Both the position numbers and the translations under genes were made by a program. Source: an uncultured Chitinophagaceae bacterium (GTDB lineage: Bacteria; Bacteroidota; Bacteroidia; Chitinophagales; Chitinophagaceae). Taken from it: DNA of 64,000 nucleotides. Position 1 is the stretch's first letter. Every line of letters starts with the position of its first letter. The stretch spans positions 186,001 to 250,000 of the forward strand of contig CAKZFX010000013.1 in NCBI GenBank assembly GCA_936908745.1. Reading direction: 5' to 3'. Below the pieces are notes generated by a model. It was not told where the DNA came from. It saw nothing but the letters and a program-made list of their open reading frames with translations, and made no database searches. Of the stretch, positions 8,167 through 16,425 are shown piece by piece.

Positions 8167-8991
8167 ATGTTTAAATTCATCACGCATCGCCCTTTGTGGT
8201 TGAACATTCTCACTGGTATTTTATTAGCGGTGGGGATTTTTCTTTTATTTATCCTTTCATTAAACTGGCTGACGCATCATAACCAATCGAGGACGGTGCC
8301 CGATGTAACCGGCAGAACCTACGACGAAGCGGTGAGCATTCTCAATAAAGCCGGTTTTGAAGTGGAGATCATGGATTCTATTTATACCGACACCACCAAA
8401 CCACACATGGTATTAAAACAAGTACCTGAAAGCGACGAAGTGGTAAAAGTCAACCGCACTGTTTTCATCACGATCAACCGTGCAGTGCCGCCGATGGTGG
8501 AAATGCCAAACCTTGTTGGTTATAGTTTCCGGAATGCAGAAATGACATTGATAAACTCCGGTTTGAAAGTAGGGGACACCACTTTCCGTCCTGACTTTGC
8601 CAAAGGTTCTGTATTGGAACAATTGTATAAAGGTTTCATCATCCCGATGGGAACAAAAATCCCGATGGGCTCTAAAATATCCTTTGTGTTGGGAACGGGT
8701 GTGGGCAACCAGGAGTTTACCGTGCCGGTCCTGGTGGGGTTGACGTATGCACAGGCAAAAGCCTTGCTGGAAGAAAACGGGCTGGTGGTAGGTGCTACGC
8801 CTGCTATGCCGGGCGAGAGCATCAGCGATACAGCCAATGCCTTTGTAGGCCGCCAGAACCCTGAACGTTTTGACGAAGAAAAAAGAATACAAAAAATACG
8901 CACCGGGCAGACTATTGACCTCTGGTTGCAAGAAAGCAAACCTGTAAAGGATTCAGTAGTGAAGGAAGAAGATGTACCTTTGCCGGAATAA
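8167..8991 (+). CDS. PASTA-domain membrane protein
   Basis: A single-pass membrane protein with a short cytoplasmic tail, a transmembrane helix at about 14-36 (LNILTGILLAVGIFLLFILS) and an extracytoplasmic part of three PASTA repeats: about 42-107 (SRTVPDVTGRTYDEAVSILN), 110-178 (VEMPNLVGYSFRNAEMTLIN) and 181-255 (FTVPVLVGLTYAQAKALLEE). PASTA domains bind peptidoglycan or beta-lactam-like ligands in Ser/Thr kinases and PBPs. Here there is no kinase or transpeptidase domain, so it is a stand-alone PASTA protein. The neighbour ddl suggests a cell-wall role (inference). The acidic C-terminal tail lies beyond the repeats. Confidence 0.9.
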   Translation: MFKFITHRPLWLNILTGILLAVGIFLLFILSLNWLTHHNQSRTVPDVTGRTYDEAVSILNKAGFEVEIMDSIYTDTTKPHMVLKQVPESDEVVKVNRTVFITINRAVPPMVEMPNLVGYSFRNAEMTLINSGLKVGDTTFRPDFAKGSVLEQLYKGFIIPMGTKIPMGSKISFVLGTGVGNQEFTVPVLVGLTYAQAKALLEENGLVVGATPAMPGESISDTANAFVGRQNPERFDEEKRIQKIRTGQTIDLWLQESKPVKDSVVKEEDVPLPE

Positions 8992-8999
8992 AAATTACT

Positions 9000-9305
9000 A
9001 TGCAAAATATTACTGCTGAAGAATTAAAAGCCCGGTTAGATGCCGGTGAGCAATTACACATCATTGATGTAAGAGAGCCGCATGAAAATGCCGAGTTTAA
9101 TATCGGTGGCACATTGATCCCGTTGGGCAAAGTGCAGTCCATGCAGATTGATGAGCTGGAAGACCTGAAAGAAGAGGAACTGATCATTTATTGCCGCAGC
9201 GGCAACCGCAGCGGACAAGCTTGTATGTTCCTGGATGCGATGGGTTTTAAGAATACAAAGAACCTTGTGGGCGGTATGCTGGGCTGGCAGGAGAAATACA
9301 AGTAA
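9000..9305 (+). CDS. Single-domain rhodanese-like protein
   Basis: A 101-residue rhodanese (sulfurtransferase) domain. The active-site loop is YCRSGNRSG with persulfide-forming Cys65, and the CH2-like N-terminal motif IIDVREPHENAEFNIGG lies at about 21-37. This is the GlpE/PspE size class and is cytoplasmic, since no signal peptide is present. It probably moves sulfane sulfur; the acceptor is not known. It starts 8 bp after the PASTA gene and is likely co-transcribed with it. Confidence 0.92.
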   Translation: MQNITAEELKARLDAGEQLHIIDVREPHENAEFNIGGTLIPLGKVQSMQIDELEDLKEEELIIYCRSGNRSGQACMFLDAMGFKNTKNLVGGMLGWQEKYK

Positions 9306-9312
9306 GCAGAAC

Positions 9313-9331
9313 CCTGCCTGCGGCAGGCAGG
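9313..9331. repeat. Dispersed palindrome, 19-bp copy
   Basis: CCTGCCTGCGGCAGGCAGG, directly after the rhodanese gene. It is one of six copies of this palindrome family in the window (also 3536, 22181, 22318, 53229, 60999). It may act as a 3'-end hairpin. Confidence 0.75.
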
Positions 9332-9552
9332 TACGATTTGTGGGATTTTAAAGAAGGATTATGAGGATGATCGGAGATTGGTTTTTTAGGATTTTTTCCT
9401 CTTACTCTAATCTCGCTTTTTAATAGTAGAAAATTATTATTCCCTTTTTCCCTTTCTTACCAAATACAAATAAGAATTACAGTCAAAGAATAGAGAAGAT
9501 TATGAGGAAAGCAGAAGTATAAACACTCTTCGTTTTCCTCATAATCCATAAA

Positions 9553-9569
9553 AATCATGTTAATCGTGG
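9553..9569. repeat. AATCatGTTAATCGTGG dispersed repeat copy
   Basis: This is nearly the reverse complement of 29513-29529 (CCACGATTAACAGGATT), and shares the CCACGATT core with the 1945/2059 inverted repeat. It sits immediately after the TonB receptor stop codon. The rest of 9332-9552 holds two further ggattatgagga / cctcataatcc phrases and no gene. Confidence 0.6.
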
Positions 9570-9571
9570 TT

Positions 9572-11707
9572 CTACAGTTTTATATTCAACGCCAGTAAGA
9601 AATTAGTGCCCGCCATAGGGAAATAATAATTCTCTGTTACTGTCGATCCTCCTGAAATATAACTGAACGTATAACCATTGGGTTCATACTTCCTGTTAAA
9701 CACATTATTCACCTGCCCAATGATACTGATCTCTTTTAGCCATTTTGGTTTGATGGTTACGATGGCCCTTGCATCCTGCGTATAAAACGCATCAAGCTTA
9801 CGGTTTTCGTTTTGTGTGTTGTCAAGGTATTGATCGCCGACATATTTGCTGATGAGGCTCAGCTCAATGTTTTTAACCGGGATAAGATTCAGTGCGGCCG
9901 AGCCCACTACGTTAGGCGAAAAAGCAATATCAGTGTTGTCGTAGCTGTTACTTTTTTGCCCTCCCATATCATAATCATCCATGTATTCTGTAAAATCAAA
10001 TACTTTGTTTCTGCTAAGGGCAAGGTTGGCTGATGCGTTTATCCATGTTGCAAATTTTACCCCACCTTGTAATTCAATACCCGTGCGATAACTTTTATCA
10101 ATATTGCTTCTTGTATAAGCGCCTACATCATTGATCTTGCCGGTCAGCACCAGCTGATTTTTGTAATACATGTAATAAATAACAGCCGACCAGTTGAAGT
10201 TTTTGCCTGTTTGCTCAATGCCTAATTCGGTATCATGCAAACGTTCCGGCTTTGGCTGTTGTGTGATGCCCGCTTCAAAGTCATCACGGTTGGGTTCCTT
10301 GCCCGCCATGCCATACGAAAAGTAGCTTTTCCAGCCATTTTTATGAAAGCTGATACCGGCTTTGGGATTAAAGAAATTGTATTGATTGTTGCTGATCACC
10401 GTTGGATTATCACGGAAACCGCTGATATCATATTTCACATGGCGGTATTGCAGGTCGGCAAACAGGTCCCAATGTTCGCCTGCTTTAAACTGTTCTTTCA
10501 GGTAGAGTGTCAGGTCATTTTTATCGGCTGTATGATCATACCAGCGATGCTTAGGTGTAGCCATGCCATTGGATGCCCAAATGATATCACCAAAGTGTTT
10601 GCCATCATAAAAAGTGATAGCACCGCCGAAGGTTGATTGCAGGCGGTTTGTTTTGTGTTGCAAAGAAAATATGCCACCATAGTAATCATTGTCTAACCAT
10701 AGCTGGCGCACAAAGTCTGCATTGCCGGCATTGGGCAGGCCATATTTGCTGTATGCTTCATCGGCTTTGTATTGTTCGTAATAGCCTTTTCCTTTTGTGA
10801 GGAAAACAGCAGTATTAAAACTCAGCCGTTCATTTATTTTCTGGTCAAAGAATAACTGGTAATGGTCCTGTTTGAAATTATCAGTTTCATTTTCATAAGG
10901 CGCTCCCGGTTTTTCCGTGCCTGCATAATTGACGGTGCGGTTGCCTGCTAACAAATCGGCTTCAGAAACACCATTCCATGCCTGGTAGGTTTTCTCTTTG
11001 CCGGAGAAAACATTTAAACGCAAACTGTTTTTGTTGCCAAGGTAAGCAGCCGATACATAGTAAGAGTTAAGGTTGCTGCTGGCCCTGTCGATAAAACCAT
11101 CGCTGCGGATGGAAGATACCCTTGCGTCAACTGTAAAGTGATTGTTCAGCAAACCTGTTCCTGCTTTGAACGTGTTCTTCCATGTGTTGAAAGAGCCTAC
11201 GCCATTGTTGATCTCGGCATACGCCGTTTTGTTTACTTCATTGGTGCTGAAATTGATGCTGGCGCCAAATGCACCTGCACCGTTGGAAGAGGTGCCAACG
11301 CCTCTTTGGATCTGGATGCTGTTCGTGGACGATGAAAAGTCGGGTAAGTCAACAAAGAAGGTGCCCTGACTCTCTGCATCGTTGTAAGGAATACCGTTCA
11401 GCGTCACGTTGATACGTGTGGCATCTGTGCCTCGGATGCGGATGCCGGTATAGCCTACGCCATTGCCGGCGTCGGAGTTGATCACAACGGCCGGTGTCTG
11501 GTTCAGTAAAAAAGGGATATCCTGGCCAAGGTTTAGCTTGCTGATCTCTTTTTTACTGATGTTGGTTTTTGTGAACGGTGCGTTTTCACCTGCCCGGATG
11601 GCTTTTACCTCCACGGGTGATAAGGTGTAAAAACTGTCTTTGTCTTGTTGTGCCATTAACTGCTGGCATAGCAGGAATGAAATGATTGATACTGCAATCC
11701 TCTTCAT
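9572..11707 (-). CDS. TonB-dependent receptor under TPP riboswitch, probable thiamine-compound importer
   Basis: A 711-residue outer-membrane TonB-dependent receptor. It has a signal peptide (about 1-19), a TonB-box/plug start LSPVEVKAIRAGENAPFTK, a plug with GIRIRGTDATRINVTLNGIP and QRGVGTSSNGAGAFGASINF, and then a roughly 550-residue 22-strand-type barrel rich in aromatic strand ends. There is no carboxypeptidase-like N-terminal extension, so it is not SusC type. The leader carries a TPP riboswitch, so the substrate is most likely thiamine or a precursor. Thiamine-regulated outer-membrane receptors (Omr1-like) are known in this phylum. No inner-membrane transporter (PnuT) is adjacent. The ATG at 11707 is fixed by the signal peptide. 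Confidence 0.9.
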   Translation of the reverse strand: MKRIAVSIISFLLCQQLMAQQDKDSFYTLSPVEVKAIRAGENAPFTKTNISKKEISKLNLGQDIPFLLNQTPAVVINSDAGNGVGYTGIRIRGTDATRINVTLNGIPYNDAESQGTFFVDLPDFSSSTNSIQIQRGVGTSSNGAGAFGASINFSTNEVNKTAYAEINNGVGSFNTWKNTFKAGTGLLNNHFTVDARVSSIRSDGFIDRASSNLNSYYVSAAYLGNKNSLRLNVFSGKEKTYQAWNGVSEADLLAGNRTVNYAGTEKPGAPYENETDNFKQDHYQLFFDQKINERLSFNTAVFLTKGKGYYEQYKADEAYSKYGLPNAGNADFVRQLWLDNDYYGGIFSLQHKTNRLQSTFGGAITFYDGKHFGDIIWASNGMATPKHRWYDHTADKNDLTLYLKEQFKAGEHWDLFADLQYRHVKYDISGFRDNPTVISNNQYNFFNPKAGISFHKNGWKSYFSYGMAGKEPNRDDFEAGITQQPKPERLHDTELGIEQTGKNFNWSAVIYYMYYKNQLVLTGKINDVGAYTRSNIDKSYRTGIELQGGVKFATWINASANLALSRNKVFDFTEYMDDYDMGGQKSNSYDNTDIAFSPNVVGSAALNLIPVKNIELSLISKYVGDQYLDNTQNENRKLDAFYTQDARAIVTIKPKWLKEISIIGQVNNVFNRKYEPNGYTFSYISGGSTVTENYYFPMAGTNFLLALNIKL

Positions 11708-11759
11708 TTTTTTAATTTTTAACGGTTAAAAAATGAGAGGGAAATGCTGTGGAGAAAGA

Positions 11760-11775
11760 TTCCGGGCTACCGGAA
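11760..11775 (-). terminator. Hairpin in the TPP riboswitch expression platform
   Basis: On the minus strand TTCCGG-TAGC-CCGGAA (11775 to 11760), directly after P1, followed by TCTTTCTCC. The U tract is poor. The 5' arm could alternatively pair with the P1 3' strand GGGAA, so this may be the switching hairpin. Confidence 0.4.
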
Positions 11776-11779
11776 ATAT

Positions 11780-11866
11780 ATCCTTCCCTGCGCAGGCATT
11801 ACCCTGATCAGGTTTACGGGTCTAATCTCAGATCCCTGGCAACGCCAGGGAACACCCCGGGAACAC
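11780..11866 (-). promoter_or_regulatory. TPP (THI-box) riboswitch
   Basis: The minus strand shows the conserved TPP aptamer: P1 TTCCC/GGGAA, GGGGTG at the start, a variable P3 hairpin CCCTGGCgttGCCAGGG, then CTGAGA (11826-11831), ACCTGATCAGGGTAATGCC and GCGCAGGGAA. It represses the downstream TonB receptor when thiamine pyrophosphate is high. It ends about 70 nt before the start codon. Confidence 0.95.
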
Positions 11867-11910
11867 TGAAAACTTACAAAGCTTTCTTTTAGAAAGAGTA
11901 AGAACTACTA

Positions 11911-11918
11911 CAAAGGTA
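11911..11918 (-). promoter_or_regulatory. -7 box for riboswitch transcript
   Basis: The minus strand reads TACCTTTG, an exact TAnnTTTG. Transcription from about 11907 would give a leader of about 200 nt holding the whole aptamer. No clear TTG is seen at -33. Confidence 0.5.
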
Positions 11919-11989
11919 CGAAGGAAATTTAATTTCGGCAGGCTGTAACTTTTCTACACTGGTTTTCGTATCACCTGAAACCAGCATTT

Positions 11990-12709
11990 ATGAAGAAAAT
12001 ATTCTTAATGGGCCTGTTCATTACCAGCGCCATATCTGCTTTCAGCCAAAAAACGATCAGCGACGTTAATGCAGAAAAAAGAAGCGTAGGAACGTTCCAC
12101 GCCATTGAAGTAGGCGGCGGTATTGATCTTTATCTTTCGCAGGGAAGTGAAGCGGTAGCTGTCAGCGCCAGCGAAACCAAGTACAGGGACCGTATCAAAA
12201 CCGAAGTGGTAAACGGTGTATTGAAGATCAGGTATGAATATGAGAAAGGTATAGGAATGAAATGGAGCACCAATAAAATGCAGTTGAAAGCCTATGTTTC
12301 ATTTAAAGACCTGGATAAATTGAATGCCGGTGGCGGATCGGATGTAAAAGTGGAAGGCAGTATTAAAGTAACCAAACTGAACCTGGGTGTTTCGGGTGGT
12401 TCTGATTTTGTGGGCAAAGTAGAAGTGGGTGATCTTGTTGCCAGCGCCAGCGGCGGTTCTGATCTTATTATCTCCGGTTCGGCTAAATCACTGGACGTGG
12501 ACGTAAGCGGCGGCAGCGATTTTAAAGGTTTTGACCTCAGTGTGGAGACTTGTAAGGTGGAAGCCAGCGGCGGCAGCGATGTATCTATCACAGCTACCAA
12601 AGAACTGGATGTGGTAAGCAGTGGCGGAAGTGATGTGTATTACAGGGGAGCAGCGACTGTACGAAATATTAAAAGCAGCGGCGGCGGCTCTGTAAAGAAA
12701 TCTAAATAA
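11990..12709 (+). CDS. Head-GIN (DUF2807) secreted protein, GGSD type
   Basis: A 239-residue exported protein with signal peptide MKKIFLMGLFITSAISAFSQ and a head-GIN/DUF2807 adhesin-like domain, predicted to be a right-handed beta-helix. The SGGSD motif recurs about every 17-19 residues, roughly six times between 100 and 225, marking successive coils. The function of the family is unknown; the repeated Asp/Ser turns could bind ligand or metal. It is the first of a tandem pair, 10 bp before the second. I see no clear promoter within 100 bp. Confidence 0.88.
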   Translation: MKKIFLMGLFITSAISAFSQKTISDVNAEKRSVGTFHAIEVGGGIDLYLSQGSEAVAVSASETKYRDRIKTEVVNGVLKIRYEYEKGIGMKWSTNKMQLKAYVSFKDLDKLNAGGGSDVKVEGSIKVTKLNLGVSGGSDFVGKVEVGDLVASASGGSDLIISGSAKSLDVDVSGGSDFKGFDLSVETCKVEASGGSDVSITATKELDVVSSGGSDVYYRGAATVRNIKSSGGGSVKKSK

Positions 12710-12719
12710 AAACTAACAG

Positions 12720-13421
12720 ATGAAACGATTTGCTATTATAGTTGCGGTGATGATGACGGGTTTGCTGGCACATGCGCAAACCATCAATGACCCGAATGCC
12801 GAACCCCGTACGGTGGAAAGTTTTCACGGTATCAATGTGTCCAATGCTTTTGATGTGTACCTGAGCCAGGGCAATGAAGAAGGGCTGGCCGTTAGTTCTT
12901 CTGATAAAGATTATATAAGCATGATCACAACAGAAGTACGCAATGGGATTTTGTTCATTGGTGTCGAAAGGGGAAAATGGAACAAAGGCAATAAGAAACT
13001 GAAAGCCTATATCTCGTTCAAAAAACTGGACAAGATCAATATCAGCGGCGCTTGCGATGTTTTTATCAATAATGTATTGAAAGGAACCGACCTGAAAATA
13101 GATATGTCGGGCGCCAGCGATATGAAAGGAAAGATTGAAGTGACGAACCTTGATGTTGATATCAGCGGTGCATCCGATATGACTATTTCGGGCAAAGCAG
13201 CGCAGTTGAAAATAGATGCCAGCGGCGCCAGCAATTTTAAAGGAGAAAATTTCAGCGTTGATTATTGCACGGCAGATGCCAGTGGCGCCAGCGATGTGAA
13301 GATCACAGTTAACAAAGAATTGTCTGCGAACGTAAGCGGGGCAAGTGATCTTCGTTACAAAGGAGAGGGGCTGATCCGTGATATCCGCACCAGCGGTGCA
13401 GGATCGGTGAAAAGAATTTAG
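12720..13421 (+). CDS. Head-GIN (DUF2807) secreted protein, GASD type
   Basis: A paralogue of the preceding gene: 233 residues, signal peptide MKRFAIIVAVMMTGLLAHAQ and the same domain. The same opening (INDPNAEPRTVESFHGINV against ISDVNAEKRSVGTFHAIEV) shows tandem duplication. Every coil turn reads SGASD or SGACD where the first gene has SGGSD, so each copy is internally uniform but the two differ from one another. It is likely co-transcribed with the first copy and ends at a strong terminator. Confidence 0.88.
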   Translation: MKRFAIIVAVMMTGLLAHAQTINDPNAEPRTVESFHGINVSNAFDVYLSQGNEEGLAVSSSDKDYISMITTEVRNGILFIGVERGKWNKGNKKLKAYISFKKLDKINISGACDVFINNVLKGTDLKIDMSGASDMKGKIEVTNLDVDISGASDMTISGKAAQLKIDASGASNFKGENFSVDYCTADASGASDVKITVNKELSANVSGASDLRYKGEGLIRDIRTSGAGSVKRI

Positions 13422-13440
13422 TCATAAACTAAGGGTTAAT

Positions 13441-13480
13441 AAAAAGCTGCCGTAATCTTTTATGGCAGCTTTTTAATTTT
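13441..13480 (+). terminator. Rho-independent terminator after head-GIN pair
   Basis: AAAAAGCTGCCGTAA (13441-13455) pairs with TTATGGCAGCTTTTT (13460-13474), one wobble, loop TCTT, then AATTTT. Confidence 0.85.
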
Positions 13481-13483
13481 CAT

Positions 13484-13514
13484 TTGGCTGGTAAGCTGTA
13501 TAGTCTTACTTTTG
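13484..13514 (+). promoter_or_regulatory. Consensus promoter for tRNA-fMet
   Basis: TTG (13484-13486), 20 nt, then TACTTTTG (13507-13514), an exact -33/-7 pair. The predicted start point falls within about 2 nt of the mature tRNA 5' end. Confidence 0.75.
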
Positions 13515-13517
13515 CAT

Positions 13518-13592
<75 letters not shown>

Positions 13593-13595
13593 ACG

Positions 13596-13627
13596 AAAAG
13601 TCATCCGCCACCGGGGGATGACTTTTT
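13596..13627 (+). terminator. Terminator of tRNA-fMet unit
   Basis: AAAAGTCATCC (13596-13606) pairs with GGATGACTTTT (13616-13626), followed by T and AT-rich sequence. Confidence 0.85.
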
Positions 13628-13726
13628 AAATTTTCAAAACAGTTGTACTTCAACTGCCAAGATTGATTACCTCCTCAATTCTCAGGCCCTGCTCCGCAGT
13701 GTTGAAGTCATCAACGTTTACTATTC

Positions 13727-14593
13727 ATGAAAGCAGGATTTGTCAACATATTCGGTCGTCCTAATGCAGGAAAAAGCACATTGCTCAATGCACTGATGGG
13801 TGAAAAAATGGCTATCGTTTCGCCAAAAGTGCAAACCACCCGCCACCGTATTAAGGCCATCATGACCGAGAAAGATTACCAGGTTATTTTTTCTGATACA
13901 CCCGGCATTATTGAGCCGAAGTATAAACTGCACGAAAAAATGATGCAGGCGGTGAAAAGCGCTTTAGAAGATGCAGACATCGCCTTGCTGATCGTTGACG
14001 TCAATGAAAATTGGGAAGAGTGCAATGAAATATTTACTGCCCTGAAGTTGAAAGTGCCTGCTGTTGTTGTTATTAATAAAATAGACAGGGCTTCACAGGA
14101 AAAAATAAAAGAAGCTGTTGATTTTTTTGCAGCAAAACCGTATTGCAAAAAGACGGTTACGATTTCAGCATCCAGCGGTATCAACCTGAAAAATTTCCTG
14201 AAACCGATTTTGGAATTGTTGCCCGAAGGCGATCCGTTTTTCCCGGGCGATGATATCAGTGATCTGCCCACCAAGTTTTTTGTAAGTGAACTGATCCGTG
14301 AAAAGATATACGAACTGTCGCAGGATGAAATACCTTATCACACCGCGGTATTGGTACGTGAGTTTAAAGAAAAGACAACGCTTGTGAAGATCGTGGCAGA
14401 TATCATTGTGCACCGCGAAACGCAGAAGGTGATCCTGATCGGTGAAAAAGGAAGTATGATCAAGAAGATCGGTTCTGCTGCACGCAAAGACATTGAAGAG
14501 TTTATACAGCAAAAAGTTTTCCTTGAGTTGTTTGTAAAAGTGAAACCGAAATGGAGGGAGAATGAGTTGCAGTTAAAGGAATATGGCTACTAA
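13727..14593 (+). CDS. era: GTPase Era
   Basis: Era binds 16S rRNA near its 3' end and assists 30S subunit maturation. The G motifs are clear: G1 GRPNAGKS (about 7-14), the switch region TTRHRIKAIM, G3 DTPG, and G4 NKID. The C-terminal KH domain is marked by VHRETQKVILIGEKGSMIKKIGSAARKDIE, which contains the GxxG-like loop (quoted here in parts by its key residues). At 288 residues it is normal length. der follows 66 bp downstream, so the two ribosome-assembly GTPases are neighbours. Confidence 0.96.
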   Translation: MKAGFVNIFGRPNAGKSTLLNALMGEKMAIVSPKVQTTRHRIKAIMTEKDYQVIFSDTPGIIEPKYKLHEKMMQAVKSALEDADIALLIVDVNENWEECNEIFTALKLKVPAVVVINKIDRASQEKIKEAVDFFAAKPYCKKTVTISASSGINLKNFLKPILELLPEGDPFFPGDDISDLPTKFFVSELIREKIYELSQDEIPYHTAVLVREFKEKTTLVKIVADIIVHRETQKVILIGEKGSMIKKIGSAARKDIEEFIQQKVFLELFVKVKPKWRENELQLKEYGY

Positions 14594-14659
14594 TTACAAC
14601 AGGCAATTGGCAATAAGCAATTGACAAAAAGTGAAATCGGCAATCTAAAATAAAACGAG

Positions 14660-15973
14660 ATGAGTTTTACAGTCGCAATCGTAGGAAGGCCCAACGTGGG
14701 CAAGAGTACATTTTTCAACCGCTTGCTGGAACAGCGCAAAGCGATCGTGGATGACGTGAGCGGTGTGACCCGTGACCGCCAGTATGGTGTTGCTGACTGG
14801 AACGGTAAAGTGTTTAACGTAATTGATACCGGCGGTTTTGTGGCCGGCAGCGATGATATATTTGAAAAAGAAATTGCCAAACAAGTATTGATCGCCGTAG
14901 ATGAAGCCGATGCCATCATTTTTATGGTAGATGCGCATACAGGTATGACAGACCTTGATGATTCAATGGCCGATGTATTGCGCCGCAGCACGAAGCCTGT
15001 TTTTTTAGCGGTGAATAAAGTGGATAACAGCGAAAGATTGTTGGAAGCCGCAGAGTTTTATAGCATGGGCCTGGAGAATATTTTCTTTGTGGCAGCGGCC
15101 AGTGGCAGCGGTAGCGGAGAATTGCTGGATGCGATTACGGAGCTGATCAAAGAAGATGCTTCGGAAGAAACAGCCGAGATGGCCGGATTGCCAAAGTTTG
15201 CCATCATTGGTCAGCCGAACGTGGGCAAATCATCTTTGCTGAATGCGTTGATCGGGCAGGAAAGGACGATTGTAAGTGATATTGCCGGTACAACAAGAGA
15301 TACGATCCATACGCATTATAACCTGTTTCAAAAAGAGTTTATCCTGATTGATACGGCTGGTATTCGTCGCAAAACAAAAGTGCATGAAGACCTTGAATTC
15401 TATTCAGTGATCCGTGCCATCAAGGCATTGGATGAAGCCGATGTATGTTTGCTGTTGCTCGATGCAGAGAAAGGGATCACTGCGCAGGACCTGAATATTT
15501 TCAGTCTTGCTGTACGCAAAGGAAAAGGCGTTGTGGTATTGGTGAATAAATGGGATTTGCTGGAAAAGGAAACCAATACTGCCAAAGAATACGAGGCAGA
15601 GTTGAAAAAACGTTTGGCACCGTTTTCCGACGTGCCGATCCTGTTTATATCGGCCAAAGAAAAGACCCGTATTTTCAAAGCGATCGAAGTAGGCTTACAG
15701 GTATATGAAAGCCGTCATCGCAGGATCCCGACTTCGGCATTGAATGATGTAATGCTGAAAGCCGTGGAAAACCACCATGCGCCGGTGATACGAGGTCATT
15801 CATTGAAGATTAAGTTTGTAACACAATTGCCGACGGTTGTTCCTTCGTTTGCTTTCTTCTGCAATTTCCCGGATGATGTAAAACAACCGTATAAAAACTA
15901 CCTGGAAAACCAGTTGCGCCAGCAGTTTGATTTCAAAGGAGTGCCGATCCGTTTATTTTTCAGAAAGAAGTAA
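14660..15973 (+). CDS. der: GTPase Der (EngA)
   Basis: A ribosome-assembly GTPase with two consecutive G domains acting in 50S maturation. The first domain has GRPNVGKST (about 8-16), DTGG and NKVD. The second has GQPNVGKSS (about 180-188), DTAG and NKWD. The C-terminal KH-like domain follows from about 355. At 437 residues it is standard. The 66-bp gap from era contains a caattggcaataagcaattg-type intergenic phrase. It ends at a terminator shared with the convergent DUF1801 gene. Confidence 0.97.
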   Translation: MSFTVAIVGRPNVGKSTFFNRLLEQRKAIVDDVSGVTRDRQYGVADWNGKVFNVIDTGGFVAGSDDIFEKEIAKQVLIAVDEADAIIFMVDAHTGMTDLDDSMADVLRRSTKPVFLAVNKVDNSERLLEAAEFYSMGLENIFFVAAASGSGSGELLDAITELIKEDASEETAEMAGLPKFAIIGQPNVGKSSLLNALIGQERTIVSDIAGTTRDTIHTHYNLFQKEFILIDTAGIRRKTKVHEDLEFYSVIRAIKALDEADVCLLLLDAEKGITAQDLNIFSLAVRKGKGVVVLVNKWDLLEKETNTAKEYEAELKKRLAPFSDVPILFISAKEKTRIFKAIEVGLQVYESRHRRIPTSALNDVMLKAVENHHAPVIRGHSLKIKFVTQLPTVVPSFAFFCNFPDDVKQPYKNYLENQLRQQFDFKGVPIRLFFRKK

Positions 15974-15990
15974 TAAAAGATATTCAACAG

Positions 15991-16017
15991 AAAGCTCCGG
16001 CACACCGGGGCTTTTTT
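15991..16017 (+). terminator. Terminator after der
   Basis: AAAGCTCCGG (15991-16000) pairs with CCGGGGCTTT (16005-16014), one wobble, loop CACA, then TTT. It lies only a few bases from the end of the convergent DUF1801 gene. Confidence 0.8.
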
Positions 16018-16023
16018 ATTGCC

Positions 16024-16419
16024 TTATTTTTTCTTTTTCGCAGAAGGTTTCAAAAAGGAAATGCCAAGACGTCTGGCTTCTTCGTTCCATGCGGCAGCGG
16101 CATGGATGATCTCACGCACCTGCAGCGTGGCGATATCTTTTTTAGTACGTATGCAAACAGTGCTGATGGAAGAACGGTTTTTAAGTTCAAGTTGCGGGAA
16201 TACCAATAACAAATCTTTTCCCCGGCAAAAAGCGACGTTCACACCTTCTGCATTGTTGTGGAGATACATAAACATGCCGAAGTAATGATAGAAAGGAAGT
16301 TTGAAACTGAATTTTTCTACAACAGCCGGAACGTTTTCAATGATCATTTCCCTCACCAAGTGACATATTTCCTGCCTGTCGGCTGGCAATGCATCGATAT
16401 AGTCGTCAACGGCCCGCAA
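16024..16419 (-). CDS. DUF1801 (YdhG-like) protein
   Basis: A 131-residue small cytoplasmic protein with the DUF1801 pattern: VDDYIDALPADRQEICHLVR at the start, then EKFSFKLPFYHYFGMFMYLH and a Lys-rich C-terminus. Its biochemical role is unknown; related folds are used in iron-chaperone-like and DUF1801 proteins. The start is TTG at 16419 because an in-frame stop lies just three codons upstream and the next ATG would delete the conserved opening. It begins 6 bp after the DUF4954 gene, so it is probably translated from the same message. Confidence 0.75.
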   Translation of the reverse strand: MRAVDDYIDALPADRQEICHLVREMIIENVPAVVEKFSFKLPFYHYFGMFMYLHNNAEGVNVAFCRGKDLLLVFPQLELKNRSSISTVCIRTKKDIATLQVREIIHAAAAWNEEARRLGISFLKPSAKKKK

Positions 16420-16425
16420 GTGGAG

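Noticed and set aside
11990..13421. Frameshifted single large gene
   Set aside because: Each head-GIN copy has its own signal peptide, start and stop.
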